Source: Utricularia gibba (Eukaryota > Streptophyta > Magnoliopsida > Lamiales > Lentibulariaceae). From it: a stretch of 64,000 nucleotides of DNA. Below, piece by piece: positions 35,190 to 47,010 of the stretch. The stretch's first letter is position 1. Every line of letters starts with the position of its first letter. The DNA lies in contig NEEC01000002.1 of NCBI GenBank assembly GCA_002189035.1, forward strand, positions 4,239,001 to 4,303,000, given 5' to 3'. The notes under the pieces are model-generated. The model saw only the letters and a list, made by a program, of their open reading frames with translations. It was not told the DNA's origin and ran no database searches. A program made the translations under genes and the position numbers.

Positions 35190-37617
35190 ATGTCGGCTAC
35201 CTCTGGGGAAATAGTTGAGGTGAAAGGTGAGTGCTGTTCTGTTCATGGGTCCAAAACGCTTCAACCAAGTAGAGAGCGGTTCTCCCCCATTTTGAAGGGA
35301 AAGCCTGACAAGCCTTTAGAGAACGAGATACACAGGCTTCTTCATGCGGTAACACCACGAGCATGTAAGAGTTTGGATCTCCCTCAGCCGGAGAGAAATT
35401 CTTCTAAGAAGCCTGTGAATGCCGCCGGTTCTGGGTCTCCGGTTATTGGTTTTTCCGAACCGGTTTCTCTGAAGCAAGCGTTGAGGGGATTGTGCATTTC
35501 GCAAGCAGCTGAAATGGCTGCCGTTAAAAGGCTATCCATGACTGCGTCTCCTCGGGTTTCGGATGGTGTAAAAGTCATGATTCCCTGCAGCTTGGTTGCT
35601 GAAGGTGGGAAATCATGTAATATTTCTTCTATGGAGGGGAAAATTACAGCAGGGATTTCTCGGTTAAATGTGAAAGGAGCAGCAACTCATGGCGCAGTTG
35701 TTGCAGAGGCTAATACAGCAGCTATTGAAATGGGGAACCCGGTGGCTCAGGAGAGTGCAGCATCTTGTGAGGGAAAACCAGCCTGGGTAGGATGTCACGA
35801 CCCCATAGTGAAGTTCAGATACGGAAAAGGTGCTTTATGTCCAAGTTCAGCTTCTTCTTCTAATGTGGCCAACAGGGCAACAACAAGGGTTAGGAGGAAG
35901 CCAAAGTTGCAGACTGCTTCCACCTCTCACGCTATGAAAAGCCGAAGAGGCATAAAAACTGCTAGAAATGTCTCTCGCGGTGTAAAACCAGCAGTTAGAA
36001 ACTGGAATGTTGTGGTGAGGAAATCGAAGAAGGCTGTTGTTCCAACTGGTGCAGAGTTCAACTCTGAGCACCTTATCTGTCAAAAGTGCCAGTGTTCATT
36101 CAGGATTGAAGATGAGGATGCAACTAAAACTAGTAAGGGTGGAGTCAGTAATGGTGATCACAATCCTCAGTTAGTATTGAAGTATGCAGAAGCTCAATCT
36201 GCTAAACAAAACTTCATATCGAAGGCTGTGGAGAAAGGGGATATCTCCCATAGTTCAAAGAGCAGTATTTGCGAGTCCAGCAGTAGCGCTACTAGTCTTA
36301 GTGAGGAAAGCAGTCGAAGCGGCTCCTCATGTAGGAACAGGCCGCATATGTCGATGGACTTGAGGTGGAGAGCAATTGCCCGCGTAAGAAAGAAGCATGG
36401 CTACCTGACCCTGAGCCACTTCAATTTGCTGAAGAAGCTGGGTTCTGGTGATATAGGTACTGTTTATCTTGCTAAACTGATTGGCACAGATCCTTTGTTT
36501 GCCATAAAAGTTATGGACATCGAGTTCTTGGCAAAAAGGCAGAAGATGCCTAGAGCTCAAAGAGAAGTAGAAATTCTCAGAATGCTGGATCATCCATTTC
36601 TTCCTACACTTTATGCACAGTTCACATCAGATAATCTGTCATGCTTGGTGATGGAGTTTTGTCATGGGGGCGACCTCCATGTTCTTCGACAGAAGCAGCC
36701 CACCGGACATTTCGCTGAACATGAAGCAAGGTATGTGGAGTTCATGGGTTTCATCATAGTATATGGTATGCCGTATGATTCAAGCTTTGAGCATTTTCTG
36801 ATGATTTAGCTTCCTTTTACTCAGATTTTATGTTGCTGAGATCCTCCTTGCTCTCGAGTACCTCCACATGCTCGGAATTGTATACAGAGATCTCAAACCA
36901 GAGAACATTCTGGTTCGAGACGACGGCCATATCATGCTTACGGATTTTGATCTTTCACTCAGATGCTCTGTGAATCCAACCGTCGTGAATTCAGCCATTG
37001 AGCCCGGTCGAGTCTCTGTTCAATGCTCAGGCTCAAACTGCACTGACCCATTCTGCGCTGGGCCTTCCTGCAATGTCTCATGCTTCACTCCCCGCATTTT
37101 TTCTACCAACACAAGGACCGGGAAGCCAAAAGCCTACACGGGTGAGGGCGGACCCCTACCGCAGGTCGTGGTTGAGCCGAAGGAAGCACGATCTAACTCC
37201 TTCGTCGGCACACACGAATACTTGGCTCCGGAGATAATCAAAGGCGAAGGTCATGGCAGCGCTGTAGACTGGTGGACATTCGGGGTTCTTCTTTATGAGC
37301 TTTTATACGGGAGCACGCCCTTCAAAGGCTCTGGAAATGAAGAGACACTGTCAAACATCGTGTTGCAGAGCCTGGAATTCCCTGATGCGCCTCGGGTTAG
37401 TTTCCAGGCGAGGGATCTGATCAGAAGGCTCCTGGTGAAGGAACCGGAGAGCCGGATGGGGACGGAGACGGGAGCCGCGGAGATCAAGAGGCACCCCTTC
37501 TTCGAGGGGCTGAATTGGGCTCTCATTCGATCCGCTATTCCTCCTCCAGTTCACGAGTCCAGTGCCGATGCCGGTGCCGGCGCCGGTGCAGGTGCGGGAG
37601 GGAGCATGCGGATTTAG
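35190..37617 (+). CDS. AGC-VIII protein kinase, KIPK/D6PK type
   Basis: Plant-specific serine/threonine kinase; the clade includes KIPK and D6PK, which phosphorylate PIN auxin carriers at the plasma membrane. Two exons, 35190-36730 and 36825-37617, give about 777 residues. A long Ser/Lys-rich N-terminus (residues 1-400) contains CQKCQCSF, recalling KIPK. The kinase domain (about 405-745) shows [22 protein letters not shown] (catalytic Lys), [11 protein letters not shown] and DFD in place of DFG, the AGC-VIII hallmark. An insertion of about 80 residues precedes [20 protein letters not shown]. The intron falls at the position conserved in the family (HEAR/FYVAE). The tail is a Gly/Ala repeat ending GGSMRI, and I see no C-terminal FxxF hydrophobic motif. 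I prefer the ATG at 35190 ([12 protein letters not shown] resembles relatives) over an in-frame one 46 codons upstream. Intact. Confidence 0.92.
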
Positions 37618-39440
37618 TCAGTTGGGTTCAAATTTAATGCCCCAATTACTTACTACTCAATGGGCCATTTTAAATAAATCGGAGTGCATACAAAATCAAT
37701 GATATTTGGTCTTGAAATTTGAAAATTCTGCACCAAACAAATACTCTTTTCCGATTTTGCTCTCCACTCTCCCACAGACAATCTCTTTTTTTGATGTTAC
37801 AAAAAAGGAAAACAAATCTTTTAGTTTTTTTTTAACTATCGTGATGATGCTTTATGACGATCAATAATTAGGAATGAGATCACTTGAGATTGAAATGTAA
37901 TTCTATAGCAATCCAATGGTTCCTCAGTTCCCTGCATTCCCTTTCCAATGCAACCATGGTCTTTAAATATTTCTGGTCTACTAGTAGATAAATTCCCCAT
38001 ACATTATTATTTGGCAATAATAAGAATAATGATATCAGTTGTGACAGTTGCATGAGTTGTACAAAATTCTTTTAATTGGCTCATACAAATTATAACTCGA
38101 TGCCATTGAGACAATGAAAAAGCTTAATCCATGGAGTCGAGCTCCTATGTCTTTATTGGTACAAGAGATGGGTCTTTGAAACAGTTCATTTCCCTTTATT
38201 GAGTCTTACCAAGTAGACCTACTTTAAATATAAACCATGGGACTCCACCCTCCAATACGTTGTGATACAAAATTTAAAAGCTAAAGTATAGTTATAAATT
38301 ATATAAAAATTAGCGTTCCATTAAAAAGAATGGTGTAGTTGTTCATAAAAAAATCCATATAAAGTAATCTTTTGATTGGATAGCAAAATGATCCAAATTT
38401 CGACATTTGGAAACAAAGTATACTTTCTAGCATAAGGAGGATATAAACACAAGGGAGACATTATTTTCAATCAATAATTCTTCCATCAAGCACTTGAAGC
38501 AGCTTCCCACCAAAGCAGAAGCTGCATCCTTTGGTGAGCGACTTGCTCATCCTAAGGCACTTCCTTAATGAGCAAGCATCTCATAATATGAATAATTTTT
38601 AGTCTTTTCCTTTTCTTGTTGGTGACACAATCCTACTTTTTTTAGACACCAATGCTCTATTTTCAGGTCCCAAACAATCCATTCTTGCAACTATTTCTTT
38701 GTAGAGAGCATCCTCCAATGCCACCTTTTATTGAATCTTCATCTCCATGCTTTTTCCCAGCTATATAATAAGCTCATTGATCTCAACATCCGATCTGCTG
38801 TTCACACTCAGACACCCTTGTTGCTCCTTCCCAACGAGCTAATGAAAAACTTCCATCATGTCAAAAAACGGGTTTCCATCTAGAGGCAACTCTCATGGCC
38901 GAAGCTCTTGCTGTTGCTGGATTCAAGCTACATTCTATCGTCTCTGGTATGATACAATTTAAGTTTGAAATTTGGTGGACAAATGAAAAGTGAAATGAAT
39001 AAAAACAATAGTTTACAATTAGGGATTTCATGGGGCAAAAAAGTTTAATACTTTTGGATTATTATAATTTAAATACAAAAACAAGTGACTTATGTATATA
39101 AACCTACTACATGAAAAAAAACACTAAATATATATATTTTTTCTGTCTAAAATAGAATCAATTTCTTCTACTTCATTTGATATCGTCACACCCTTTTCTT
39201 CTTCCAACACTCAGCAATCCATGTAAAATTCCCCGGCAACACTCCTTGAATCATGCATGGTGTGCTTTTTAAAGATCATGGCATCCATCATCCGATGTTT
39301 CATCCTGATTTCTTCAAATGAATATTTCCAGAAGCTTTGCTACGCAATCTTACTAGCTGCTTTTCTGATTCAATATGTGGACTGAAAAGGAACAATAACA
39401 CATAAAATCAAGAAATCACAGGTTTAGTAATTCAATATCC
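37618..39440. other. Intergenic sequence 3' of the kinase gene
   Basis: No gene recognised. The last 60 bp (from about 39390) belong to the dispersed repeat also seen at 5940 and resumed at 47011 after the Harbinger insertion. Confidence 0.45.
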
Positions 39441-39573
39441 TAAGGGCGCATTTGGTTGTTGGGTTTAGATGGGTAGCAGCGTGGGTTTAGACATAAACCC
39501 ACGTTTGGTACGTGGGTTTCAGGTGGGTAAAAATAAACCCACCTGTTGACCATAAACCGGGCGGGAACCCTTG

Positions 39574-39629
39574 GAGCTGGGTTTAGCTAAACCCGGGGGG
39601 GGGGGGGTCGGTTTAGCTAAACCCAGCTC
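39574..39629. repeat. Perfect 20-bp hairpin around a G13 run
   Basis: GAGCTGGGTTTAGCTAAACC (39574-39593) is an exact reverse complement of 39610-39629. The 16-nt loop is C, thirteen G, then TC. The arm itself contains TTTAGCTAAA, so a compound hairpin is possible. Part of the left subterminal region of the Harbinger element. Confidence 0.85.
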
Positions 39630-39916
39630 GGCACTTCCACTTTTGCCCTTGTGTGAACTTCATTTGAATGCAGATCTACGACCCAAATTTGTTCGTGGTT
39701 TACCGGTGGCGTCGCTTGTTCTTTGAGCGCAAGAGGGTGGGTCTTTCGATAAGTATGCTTTTCTGTTCTTGGTGGGTTGGTCCACGGTAGCACCACGAGA
39801 GGCCAACCACGGCAGCACCACATAGTGGATTTTTATTTGTGATTTTCCAATTTCAAAATCTGTGGTGCTGTGTCAGTGAACTTATTTTGCTCGATTTTGA
39901 TGACTGTTGAGGGGAC

Positions 39917-41229
39917 ATGGATTTTTTCACAGAGGGTCATGCCATCTTGAGTGCGACAGCAGGAGCTTTGACTGAATACTTGGTGCAGATGAATGTGTTA
40001 GTATACTTACATTGGAAGAAATACCGTAGGGGATATAGGGTGCGACGCAAGTATTCACTTACACAAAAGATTTCTAGACAAGTTGAGTTTATTAGTAGGT
40101 TGGTGAGTGATGTGAATAGCGCATCCATTGAGAATTTGAGAATCAGCCAAGATGCATTGGGTATTTTATGTAGCCTATTAAAAAATCATTCTAACTTAAA
40201 GGCTGGAAAATATGTAACGGTTCCGGAGATGGTTTGCATTTTTTTAGGAATATTAGGTCATCATAAAAAATTGCGGTGCAGAAGCATGTCTACGGGAGGA
40301 GCACCGAGACTGTGTCTAGGTGCTTCCAAAAGGTGTTGCATGCGGTGCTTTGACTCCATGAGGTGCTGTTAGAGACCCCTATAGTTGCTACAGAACGTGC
40401 ATCCGAAGGGAAGTTTAAACACTTCCAGGTAGACACATCTTTCATGCTTTTTTTTACGAATATGTATCCTAAAATTGATTATGCATTTGCAGGGTTGTGT
40501 TGGAGTTAACAAATGTGATGCTACAAGGTACAGAAATCAAAAGGGGTGATATCCACCAACGTGTTGGGTGTATGTGATGAACACATGAAATTTATATATG
40601 TGCTTGCTGGGTGGGAGGGGTCTGCTGCAGATAGTCGGGTGCTAAACGATGCATTCTCACGATTCGACGGCTTCCGTGTACGCCCAGGTATTTCACTTGT
40701 TTAGCCCTTTCGCATGTGATTCCAATGATTTTATGCACCATGTATACATGATGACACATGAACATATTACCTATGTGACAATGGATATGCTAATAGGAAG
40801 AGCTTTTTGGCACCATATCGTGGGGTCTGTTACCACTTGAAGAAGTAAGGACAAGGAAATGGAGCACCCCAGAATGCGAAGGAGCTATTCAACATGGGGC
40901 ATGCATCAGCCAAAAATGTGATTGAACGAGCTTGGGGCTTGATGAAGATGCGGTGGGGTATACTACGGACGGCTAGCTACTATTCCGTAGACACACAGAA
41001 CCGCATTGTATTAGCATGTGCTTTACTGCATAACCTCATTCGAAAGGAGATGGTGGTCGATCCCTTGGAGGATCAGGTCCCATTGGACTTCCAGGATGAA
41101 GCTGGGGATACGAGTGATCCAGAAGACGTCACGACATCTGCTGGAGGCAATCAAGCATGGAATAGGTGGCGTGACCAGCAAGCCGAGGGGATGTACGTCG
41201 AGTGGCTGGCATCCCACAGACGCCGCTAG
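39917..41229 (+). pseudogene. PIF/Harbinger DDE transposase, inactivated
   Basis: First segment: SIENLRISQDALGILCSLL and YVTVPEMVCIFLGILGHHKK. Middle: TNVLGVCDEHMKFIYVLAGW and GSAADSRVLNDAFSRFDGF (second catalytic Asp). End: HASAKNVIERAWGLMKMRWG (catalytic Glu), RIVLACALLHNLIRKEMVV and VEWLASHRRR. Damage: -1 slip at A6 (40265-40270), a TGA where CGA would encode the Arg of LRLH, loss of the G-A-L-D-G-T-Y block with the first catalytic Asp near 40495, a frame change at about 40770 and a stop at 40845. Introns border 40430-40490 and 40688-40700. Confidence 0.85.
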
Positions 41230-41547
41230 TGTAGCACTGTATTAGTAATTGTCGTGCTAGTGGTTTTCCTGAATTCTCGTTCAGAACCTATCGTGTCATT
41301 TGTACTGTATTGCTAAGCACAACTCTGTGCATTGCAAAGTCATGTCCTAAATTCCCGTTTGTACTCCAACCTTGAACTTGAAATTGCCGAGTATTTGGTA
41401 GTTGCTGCACAAATTGTTGGGATTGTACCATAGTGTCATGTCTTACCATGGGGTAACATGGCAAGACATGGTGGATCATTGAAGCCAACACCGTGATCTT
41501 TAGTTGAGGTGCTACAGAGGCTTGTAGGACACCAAAGTTGTTGGCAG

Positions 41548-42099
41548 CACCACGTGTTTCATCGTATCCGATGCTGACAAAAATTAGATATTAGATGAGT
41601 GGGAAGCTGGTGCATAGTAGGAGGGTAGTTGACAGAATAGGAATGCGCCTTTTCACCAAACACCGCGATCCGTAAACTCCGGTGCTTCGAAACGCCTAGG
41701 CTATGCCCGTTTAGTGCTGCACCGCATGCTTCCTCGTATCCGGTGCTGTCAAGATTTAGAAGTACATGCGTATGCAGTTGGTGCATATTAACGTGGGTGA
41801 TTGGTAGTACAATAATACTCCTTTTGACCAAACCCGCGAAAACATAATCCGGTGTTTATAAACACCTGAGCTACGCTACGCATTCCGCAGCACCACGAAA
41901 TGCATATTCGGTGTTCTGAGTTCCATAAACAAATTGGCAAAAAATATTGCAGTTATCCAGCATTAAATGAGAAGGGCGGTTGACAACCGCCCAGCGCTAT
42001 TAATACCCCCTGATAAAGGCACCTGACATTCTGCACTTTCCAAAATAACTTCATTAATTCCGCTCATCCAACTCCACCCTTTCGGTAAACGTGCAGCAG
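41548..42099 (+). repeat. 171-bp tandem repeat inside the Harbinger element
   Basis: Three consecutive units, each beginning CACCACG or CACCGCA: 41548-41719 (172 bp), 41720-41890 (171 bp) and a more divergent 41891-42099. Units 1 and 2 share TATCCGRTGCTG, GTGCATA, CACCAAAC/GACCAAAC and AAACACC/AAACGCC in register. Similar GCACC words continue to 42360 and near 45490-45680. Confidence 0.65.
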
Positions 42100-42718
42100 C
42101 ACCACGAAAATCGACTCCTCGACAAATTCTCAAGAACAGCATCGTGACGATGGGAACCTTTGCCATCAGCACCAAGTGTTTCAAATTCTTCGTTGCCATC
42201 GTTGACTAACACACATATTGTTTTCTAGATGTTGATGTGTGAGAAACTATGTATCCGCTTCTCAATTCCCGACGGTTACACGATATGGGATAAACAACCG
42301 GGCGAAATGTCGGACGGCGAACCGCCATCTAGAGTTGGAGCATCGGGATTCGCCATCAGCACCGAGCACTTTTGGTGTGGATTGCGACTCCCCCCGCCCC
42401 TTTCATGGTGCAGATACTTGCTGTACTCCGGATCCCATTCTCCCACCTCACACCATGTTCTGTGGCGCACATTCTCGCATTTCTGCAGGTCTGTGAAGAA
42501 GAGGACATACCCCGGAAATACATGTCTTCTTTGCGGTTTCTGTTTGTGTCCAACGTAAGGGGAGTCCGCACTACTCGCTTCATGGAAAACCTGGTGTGGT
42601 TCTGGTGACAGACATGAGAAGTGCATATGATGATTGGTGGCACAGTTTTATATGGGTATGCCCACCCACCGCTGCAGAATGGCCAACTACGTTGACAGTG
42701 TTAGAGAATGTGGGACAC
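42100..42718. other. Unassigned Harbinger interior
   Basis: Higher GC than the window average, with overlapping open frames on both strands (42229-42643) but no recognisable protein. May be a captured fragment of host DNA, now unrecognisable. Confidence 0.35.
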
Positions 42719-44075
42719 TGATGCGTGTCGTTTCCACAACAAGTTTTAATACTTTTAAAACTCATAAAACACAAAAGCGTAGTACGGGTGTCGAACACAG
42801 GGAGTTGTTTTTGAGTGAAAGGTGAGTCACCCCGAATACAACTATCACGATTTGTAAACGGTTTTGAAGGTAAAAGGTGCGAGAAACATTGATGATGAAG
42901 CTTGAGTAAGGGAATGAGAGGGGTTTTGAGCAAACAACTAAAATGAACGTAAGAGATGAACCTTAAATAAAGTAAATGTTCCTGGGTTTCGAATCCTGTC
43001 CAGCAATGTTCGTTGCGTCTTCAGTCTTCTCTGGTCCTCTCAAGTACTCAGTTATAGGAGTAAGGAATTGCCTACCCTCCCTTACACTCTCTTGCAAGAA
43101 GGCACGGGAATAGCCCGATGTTGCTCCTCCTTGGACGAATGTGAGAATAAGAGGTTCTGCCAGCGTACCCTCACGGCCGAATTGCCGTGTGTGCCCGAGT
43201 GTTGCCAATGACCCAATGAGTCCAGATACGAGGTCACTACCTATCCATTGATCCTGAGGTACGGCCACAGACAAAACGTTGTCTTCCTCCTGCCAAAAGG
43301 GCTCAAGTTGGTGCTTTCCACCTTGCTCCTCTCCAAAATCCGCGGGTAGTGATCAGCTAACCATGAACGTTGAACAAGGGGACTGTTACAGAAAGACTGC
43401 AACATAGTCGCGCGAAGACATACGAAACCCATTCGGATTCAGAGAAAATGTGAAGATAAGCTAATGAAACATAGATCTGGTGGTGTTCCAACCCAGAAAC
43501 GGGAGTTTCTAGCCGCGAACGGCCATACAAACTAAAGAAAACGAAACAAGGTTCTAGAGAGAAGCTAGAGGAAAAATCCTATAGAGAGAGAAACAAAAGG
43601 GAAAACTAAACTGAAAGTAAACTAAACTTGTCTGAACAGAACTGAACTTCATTGAGAGTCTGAGATTTCGTGTCCCTATGATTTTGCTGAACTTGAGATG
43701 ACTTGCAAGCAACGTCTGACACTGGTACGCTAATGATGCCGCCTGTCAGAGACTCCCGTGTTCCGCACATCAAGGCTCATGATTAGGTGTCTGCAGTCTT
43801 CCGGGAATCAAGGGAATGTCAGCTCGGGAAGATTCAATTTGTCGCCATCTGATGCCCTCTTTCTCTCATTTCTTGCCACGTGTGCGCCTCTAGAAAAACT
43901 CAATTAAAACTAGTAAAGTTAATAGATAAAATGCAAGATTTAGGATAATTACCCTAAACTAGATAAAAACCTAAATATCATATTATAGACTCCTAATTAG
44001 ACACTTCTAATCACATTTAAACATAAAAACAACCTAAGAAATAATAAGAAAATGACACTTAACAGACACCTATCA
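42719..44075 (-). repeat. Solo LTR, copy B, inserted in the Harbinger element
   Basis: On the minus strand it begins TGATAGGTGTCTGTTAAGTG and ends ACACGCATCA. It is the best preserved member of the family at 7984-9254 and in part 59339-60580. No internal domain. The 5-bp flanks (GACAC and GGTAA) do not match, so no target duplication can be claimed. Confidence 0.65.
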
Positions 44076-44447
44076 GGTAACCACACAAAATAATTTTGGT
44101 GTTGCACACGTCTTGTGCAACATTACTCATGTTTGTTGCTGTTTTCGTTGTAGGCATAGAGGTGTTGCCAAAACGTGCGGCAATGAGGTTTGTGAATTTG
44201 TTCTCTTGCAGAACAAAGTCCTTGGAGGATGTCTTGCCCCCTTCGTCAATGCCCCTAGGACACACCATCTGTGGTGCGGAACCCCTCGACATCGTCGACA
44301 ACGTACGAGTACAAATGATGATCTGAGGAGGTGACCCATGAAGAGGAAGAAGATGTGCAGCCAGAAGTCAGGGGCAACACGAACGGGCCAACATCGATCT
44401 AGACACACGACGACGGGTGCGGTGCTGCCACTGCAAAATATATCGAA

Positions 44448-45399
44448 GTGGAGAGACTGTACGCAGAGAATCTTGATCTCTGTGGTTGGCTTGCATGGTA
44501 TGAAGCAAGGTGGCCATATGGTGGACTGTCTAGTGATAACACGGCCCCACCACGGAAATTGCTAATATTTGATGTGAATGGTGTACTTGCGGACATTGTG
44601 TATCCTCGTGAAGTCAGATGGGGGGCACTGAAGCCGGATGCCGTCATTTACGGGCGAAACGGTAATGCTGTGTCATCGATATGCATTTAATATTTGGTGC
44701 GTCTGTCAGTACTATTTCTTGTGCTTGAAGTGTATCTTCGATGAGGTGCACGTGAGTTGATACAGTTTTGCATGGAACACTTTGACGTTGCCATCTGGTC
44801 TTCAAGAGAACGATAAGACTGACCACCTTGTAGGCAAGGGGGTCCGCATTCCTGCTAACATCTGATTTTTCTGACCACATGTGGCAGAGAACAATTGCAC
44901 GATGTGGTTCAGTGGTTACTAGAGCCTGCAGCAGCCAGCAAGCTTGTCTTCCAATGAGATGGATCAAGGTGTGTGGACACAATCTATCTGGTGCACAACA
45001 ACAGGAACAACACGGTTAAGCTTAAGCTTTTGAATCATATATGGGGCACCAACACCGAGTTCAAGGGCAAATATCACCGTCTTAATACGCTTCTCATCAA
45101 TGATGCGCTGTACAAGTCACTGCACAATCCGGTGAGTTTTCGGTAGTGCTCTTCTCCACCGTCTTGCATCCGATGATGTTTACTTTCATTGAAAGCCCAA
45201 AAATGCCATATTCCCAACCACATGCAAGTACACCGCGGTGAATGATTGTTCACTGGTTCGAGAGGGAGATATTAGGTCGTTCCTGGAAGCCCTCATTGAC
45301 AACATGGATGTACCCACGCACGTCAATCGCCAACGGGTAGGTCAACGTCCAATAGACGAGGAACACCCATTGTGGAAGCATTACAAGACTCTTGTCTAA
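44448..45399 (+). pseudogene. Captured FCP1/HAD phosphatase-like gene fragment in the Harbinger element
   Basis: Pieces in order: RKLLIFDVNGVLADIVYPRE (44550-44610, the HAD motif I position, with Asn replacing the second Asp), CMEHFDVAIWSSRE near 44770 (motif II-like WSS), LKLLNHIWGTNTEFKGKYHR and TLLINDALYKSLHNP (45020-45130, motif IV region where LLIDDS is usual), then KNAIFP and REGDIRSFLEALIDNM with GQRPID near the end. Exon-like breaks have GT/AG borders (GTAATGC at about 44662, GTGAG at 45130). Stops interrupt the middle. Resembles plant FCP1-homology (NIF domain) proteins of the DVNGLLA type. Confidence 0.7.
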
Positions 45400-45885
45400 T
45401 TGATGGCTCACCTTTGCAATTGCATGGATCTTGCGTGAACTATCGTATGCTGACCTTGTTAGTTTTTAATCGATCACTGATCGCAGTGGCACCGCATGTT
45501 GTAAGATCCGGTGCCATCACTGGATTTGAAACCTTGTGTCTAGATGTGGTGCTTCATAATATGCAACACCAATGCGGTGCTAGTCCATCACTACTCGATA
45601 GCACCGCTCTGAATGCGGCGGTAGTTGCAGTACCGTGTTTGCGGAAGAGTGCTCAACAACGAAGCACCGCGATTGTTCTTACGCGGTGCTTCCACGTACA
45701 AAGTCAGAACAATGTCTACCCTTTGCAGTGCTCATATCAGTTTAAAGGATGATTAGAAGATGAAATACATCTAGTCCATGAGTCCAACATAAGGCGGAAC
45801 AGCACACAACAGATTTAAGATCTACATTCGGATACTAAACCAGCACAATAAGCTCTCGCTCACAGTCGCTAGAGGCAAGGAAATA

Positions 45886-46860
45886 TCACAACCTCGCAGG
45901 GTTGGAACTAATCTTCTCTGTTATGGTAAAATGTTCGATGACAGTTAATTGCACCGGCATACCTCTAATGATCTCCCCTGCCTGACGCTGATTATCCACC
46001 AACTCCCGCGCTTGCTGCATCACTGTTAATCCCACGTGACGTAGCTCTTCGCATGTGCGCACGTTAAGCTCCTTCATTTCTGTGATAAACTGCACATCAT
46101 CATCGATTCCCCTCGGTCCCCTGCCGCTTCGTCTAGAGCGCCGCGACGAGTTGGTGCTGCTGTGTGATTCGGAGTCCCTACTAAGCGTGATGTTGACACC
46201 CTCCGCGGCACAACCAATTGGGTCACAAGGTGTGTCAGCATATGAGAATTTCATATCATGTCCAGTGCTATCCGGGTCCCGAGGGCAATCCGAAGATACT
46301 TCCAGATTCTCCCCCACATCTTCCATGAATTTCCTCTTCTTGGTCGCGGCTACATAGCTCATCGTTTTTTCTCCTGTAGCCCAATCCTTTCCAAAGATTT
46401 CCTGCCACTCGATGTAATACAGCCACACCTTGTGTCTTAGGGCGCGCAGTCTAGGTCATGGTGACATAGTAACACGGTCAGCACTGGATATAACATAGCG
46501 AAAACAGGGCATACTTACCTGATCAATCTCCTTCCAAACCTCATCATCTGCGTCTATGGTGTAGGTCAGCTCACTGAAACCGGTGCCTGACCGTGATAAA
46601 AAATCTACAAGGAGGTAGTAGTCTTTTTTCCAAGTGTGCACCTTGCTAGATATATGGGGGTGTGCGCGGATGTCGGTTCCAGGTCGGAGTTCTAGCACTG
46701 CGACAACGGACTGTGAAAGTCGGTGGACGAAGGGGGTAATGTTTATAAAGAGGAACATGTCTGAATGGGTAAAGTGGGTGTGAAAGTCGGTGTACGAGTG
46801 TGAAAGTCTATATTGGTAAATTCCCATAAAAATTATGTATAAACCCAATTTTATACCCAC
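45886..46860 (-). CDS. Harbinger ORF1, Myb/SANT-like DNA-binding protein
   Basis: Companion protein of PIF/Harbinger transposases that helps bring the transposase to DNA. Exon 1 ends at 46519 (GATCAG/GTAAGT) and carries the Myb/SANT-like block HISSKVHTWKKDYYLLVDFL, SRSGTGFSELTYTIDADDE and VWKEIDQ. Exon 2, from about 46446, carries ALRHKVWLYYIEWQEIFGKD, WATGEK and a long coiled, Ser/Arg-rich tail ending NPARL at 45886. The exact acceptor and reading phase between exons, and the N-terminus upstream of 46700, are unclear, so it may be incomplete. Located at the opposite end from the transposase and transcribed toward it. Confidence 0.65.
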
Positions 46861-47010
46861 CTACCAAACGTGGGTTTATTTAAACTCAAATAATGTAAAC
46901 ACATCAACCAAACATGATTCACAGAGACTAAACCCATAAAACTGGGTTCCCTAAACCCAAATAAAATAAACTTGGGTTTAGGCCAAACTCAGCAACCAAA
47001 CGTGCCCTAA

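Larger units (their letters stand above)
39444..47007. mobile_element. PIF/Harbinger element, 7564 bp including a nested solo LTR
   Basis: Flanked by 3-bp TAA duplications (39441-39443 and 47008-47010), the PIF/Harbinger hallmark. TIRs GGGCGCATTTGGTTG and GGGCACGTTTGGTTG face inward, followed on both sides by many GGGTTTA/TAAACCC words. Contents: DDE transposase remnant (plus), 171-bp tandem repeat, solo LTR copy B, FCP1-like gene fragment (plus) and Myb/SANT-like ORF (minus). Without the LTR insertion the element is about 6.2 kb. Confidence 0.88.

Noticed and set aside
42229-42643. Overlapping open frames in the Harbinger interior
   Set aside because: No recognisable protein on either strand and no gene context beyond the element.
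42714-44080. 5-bp target duplication around solo LTR copy B
   Set aside because: Flanking bases GACAC and GGTAA do not match.
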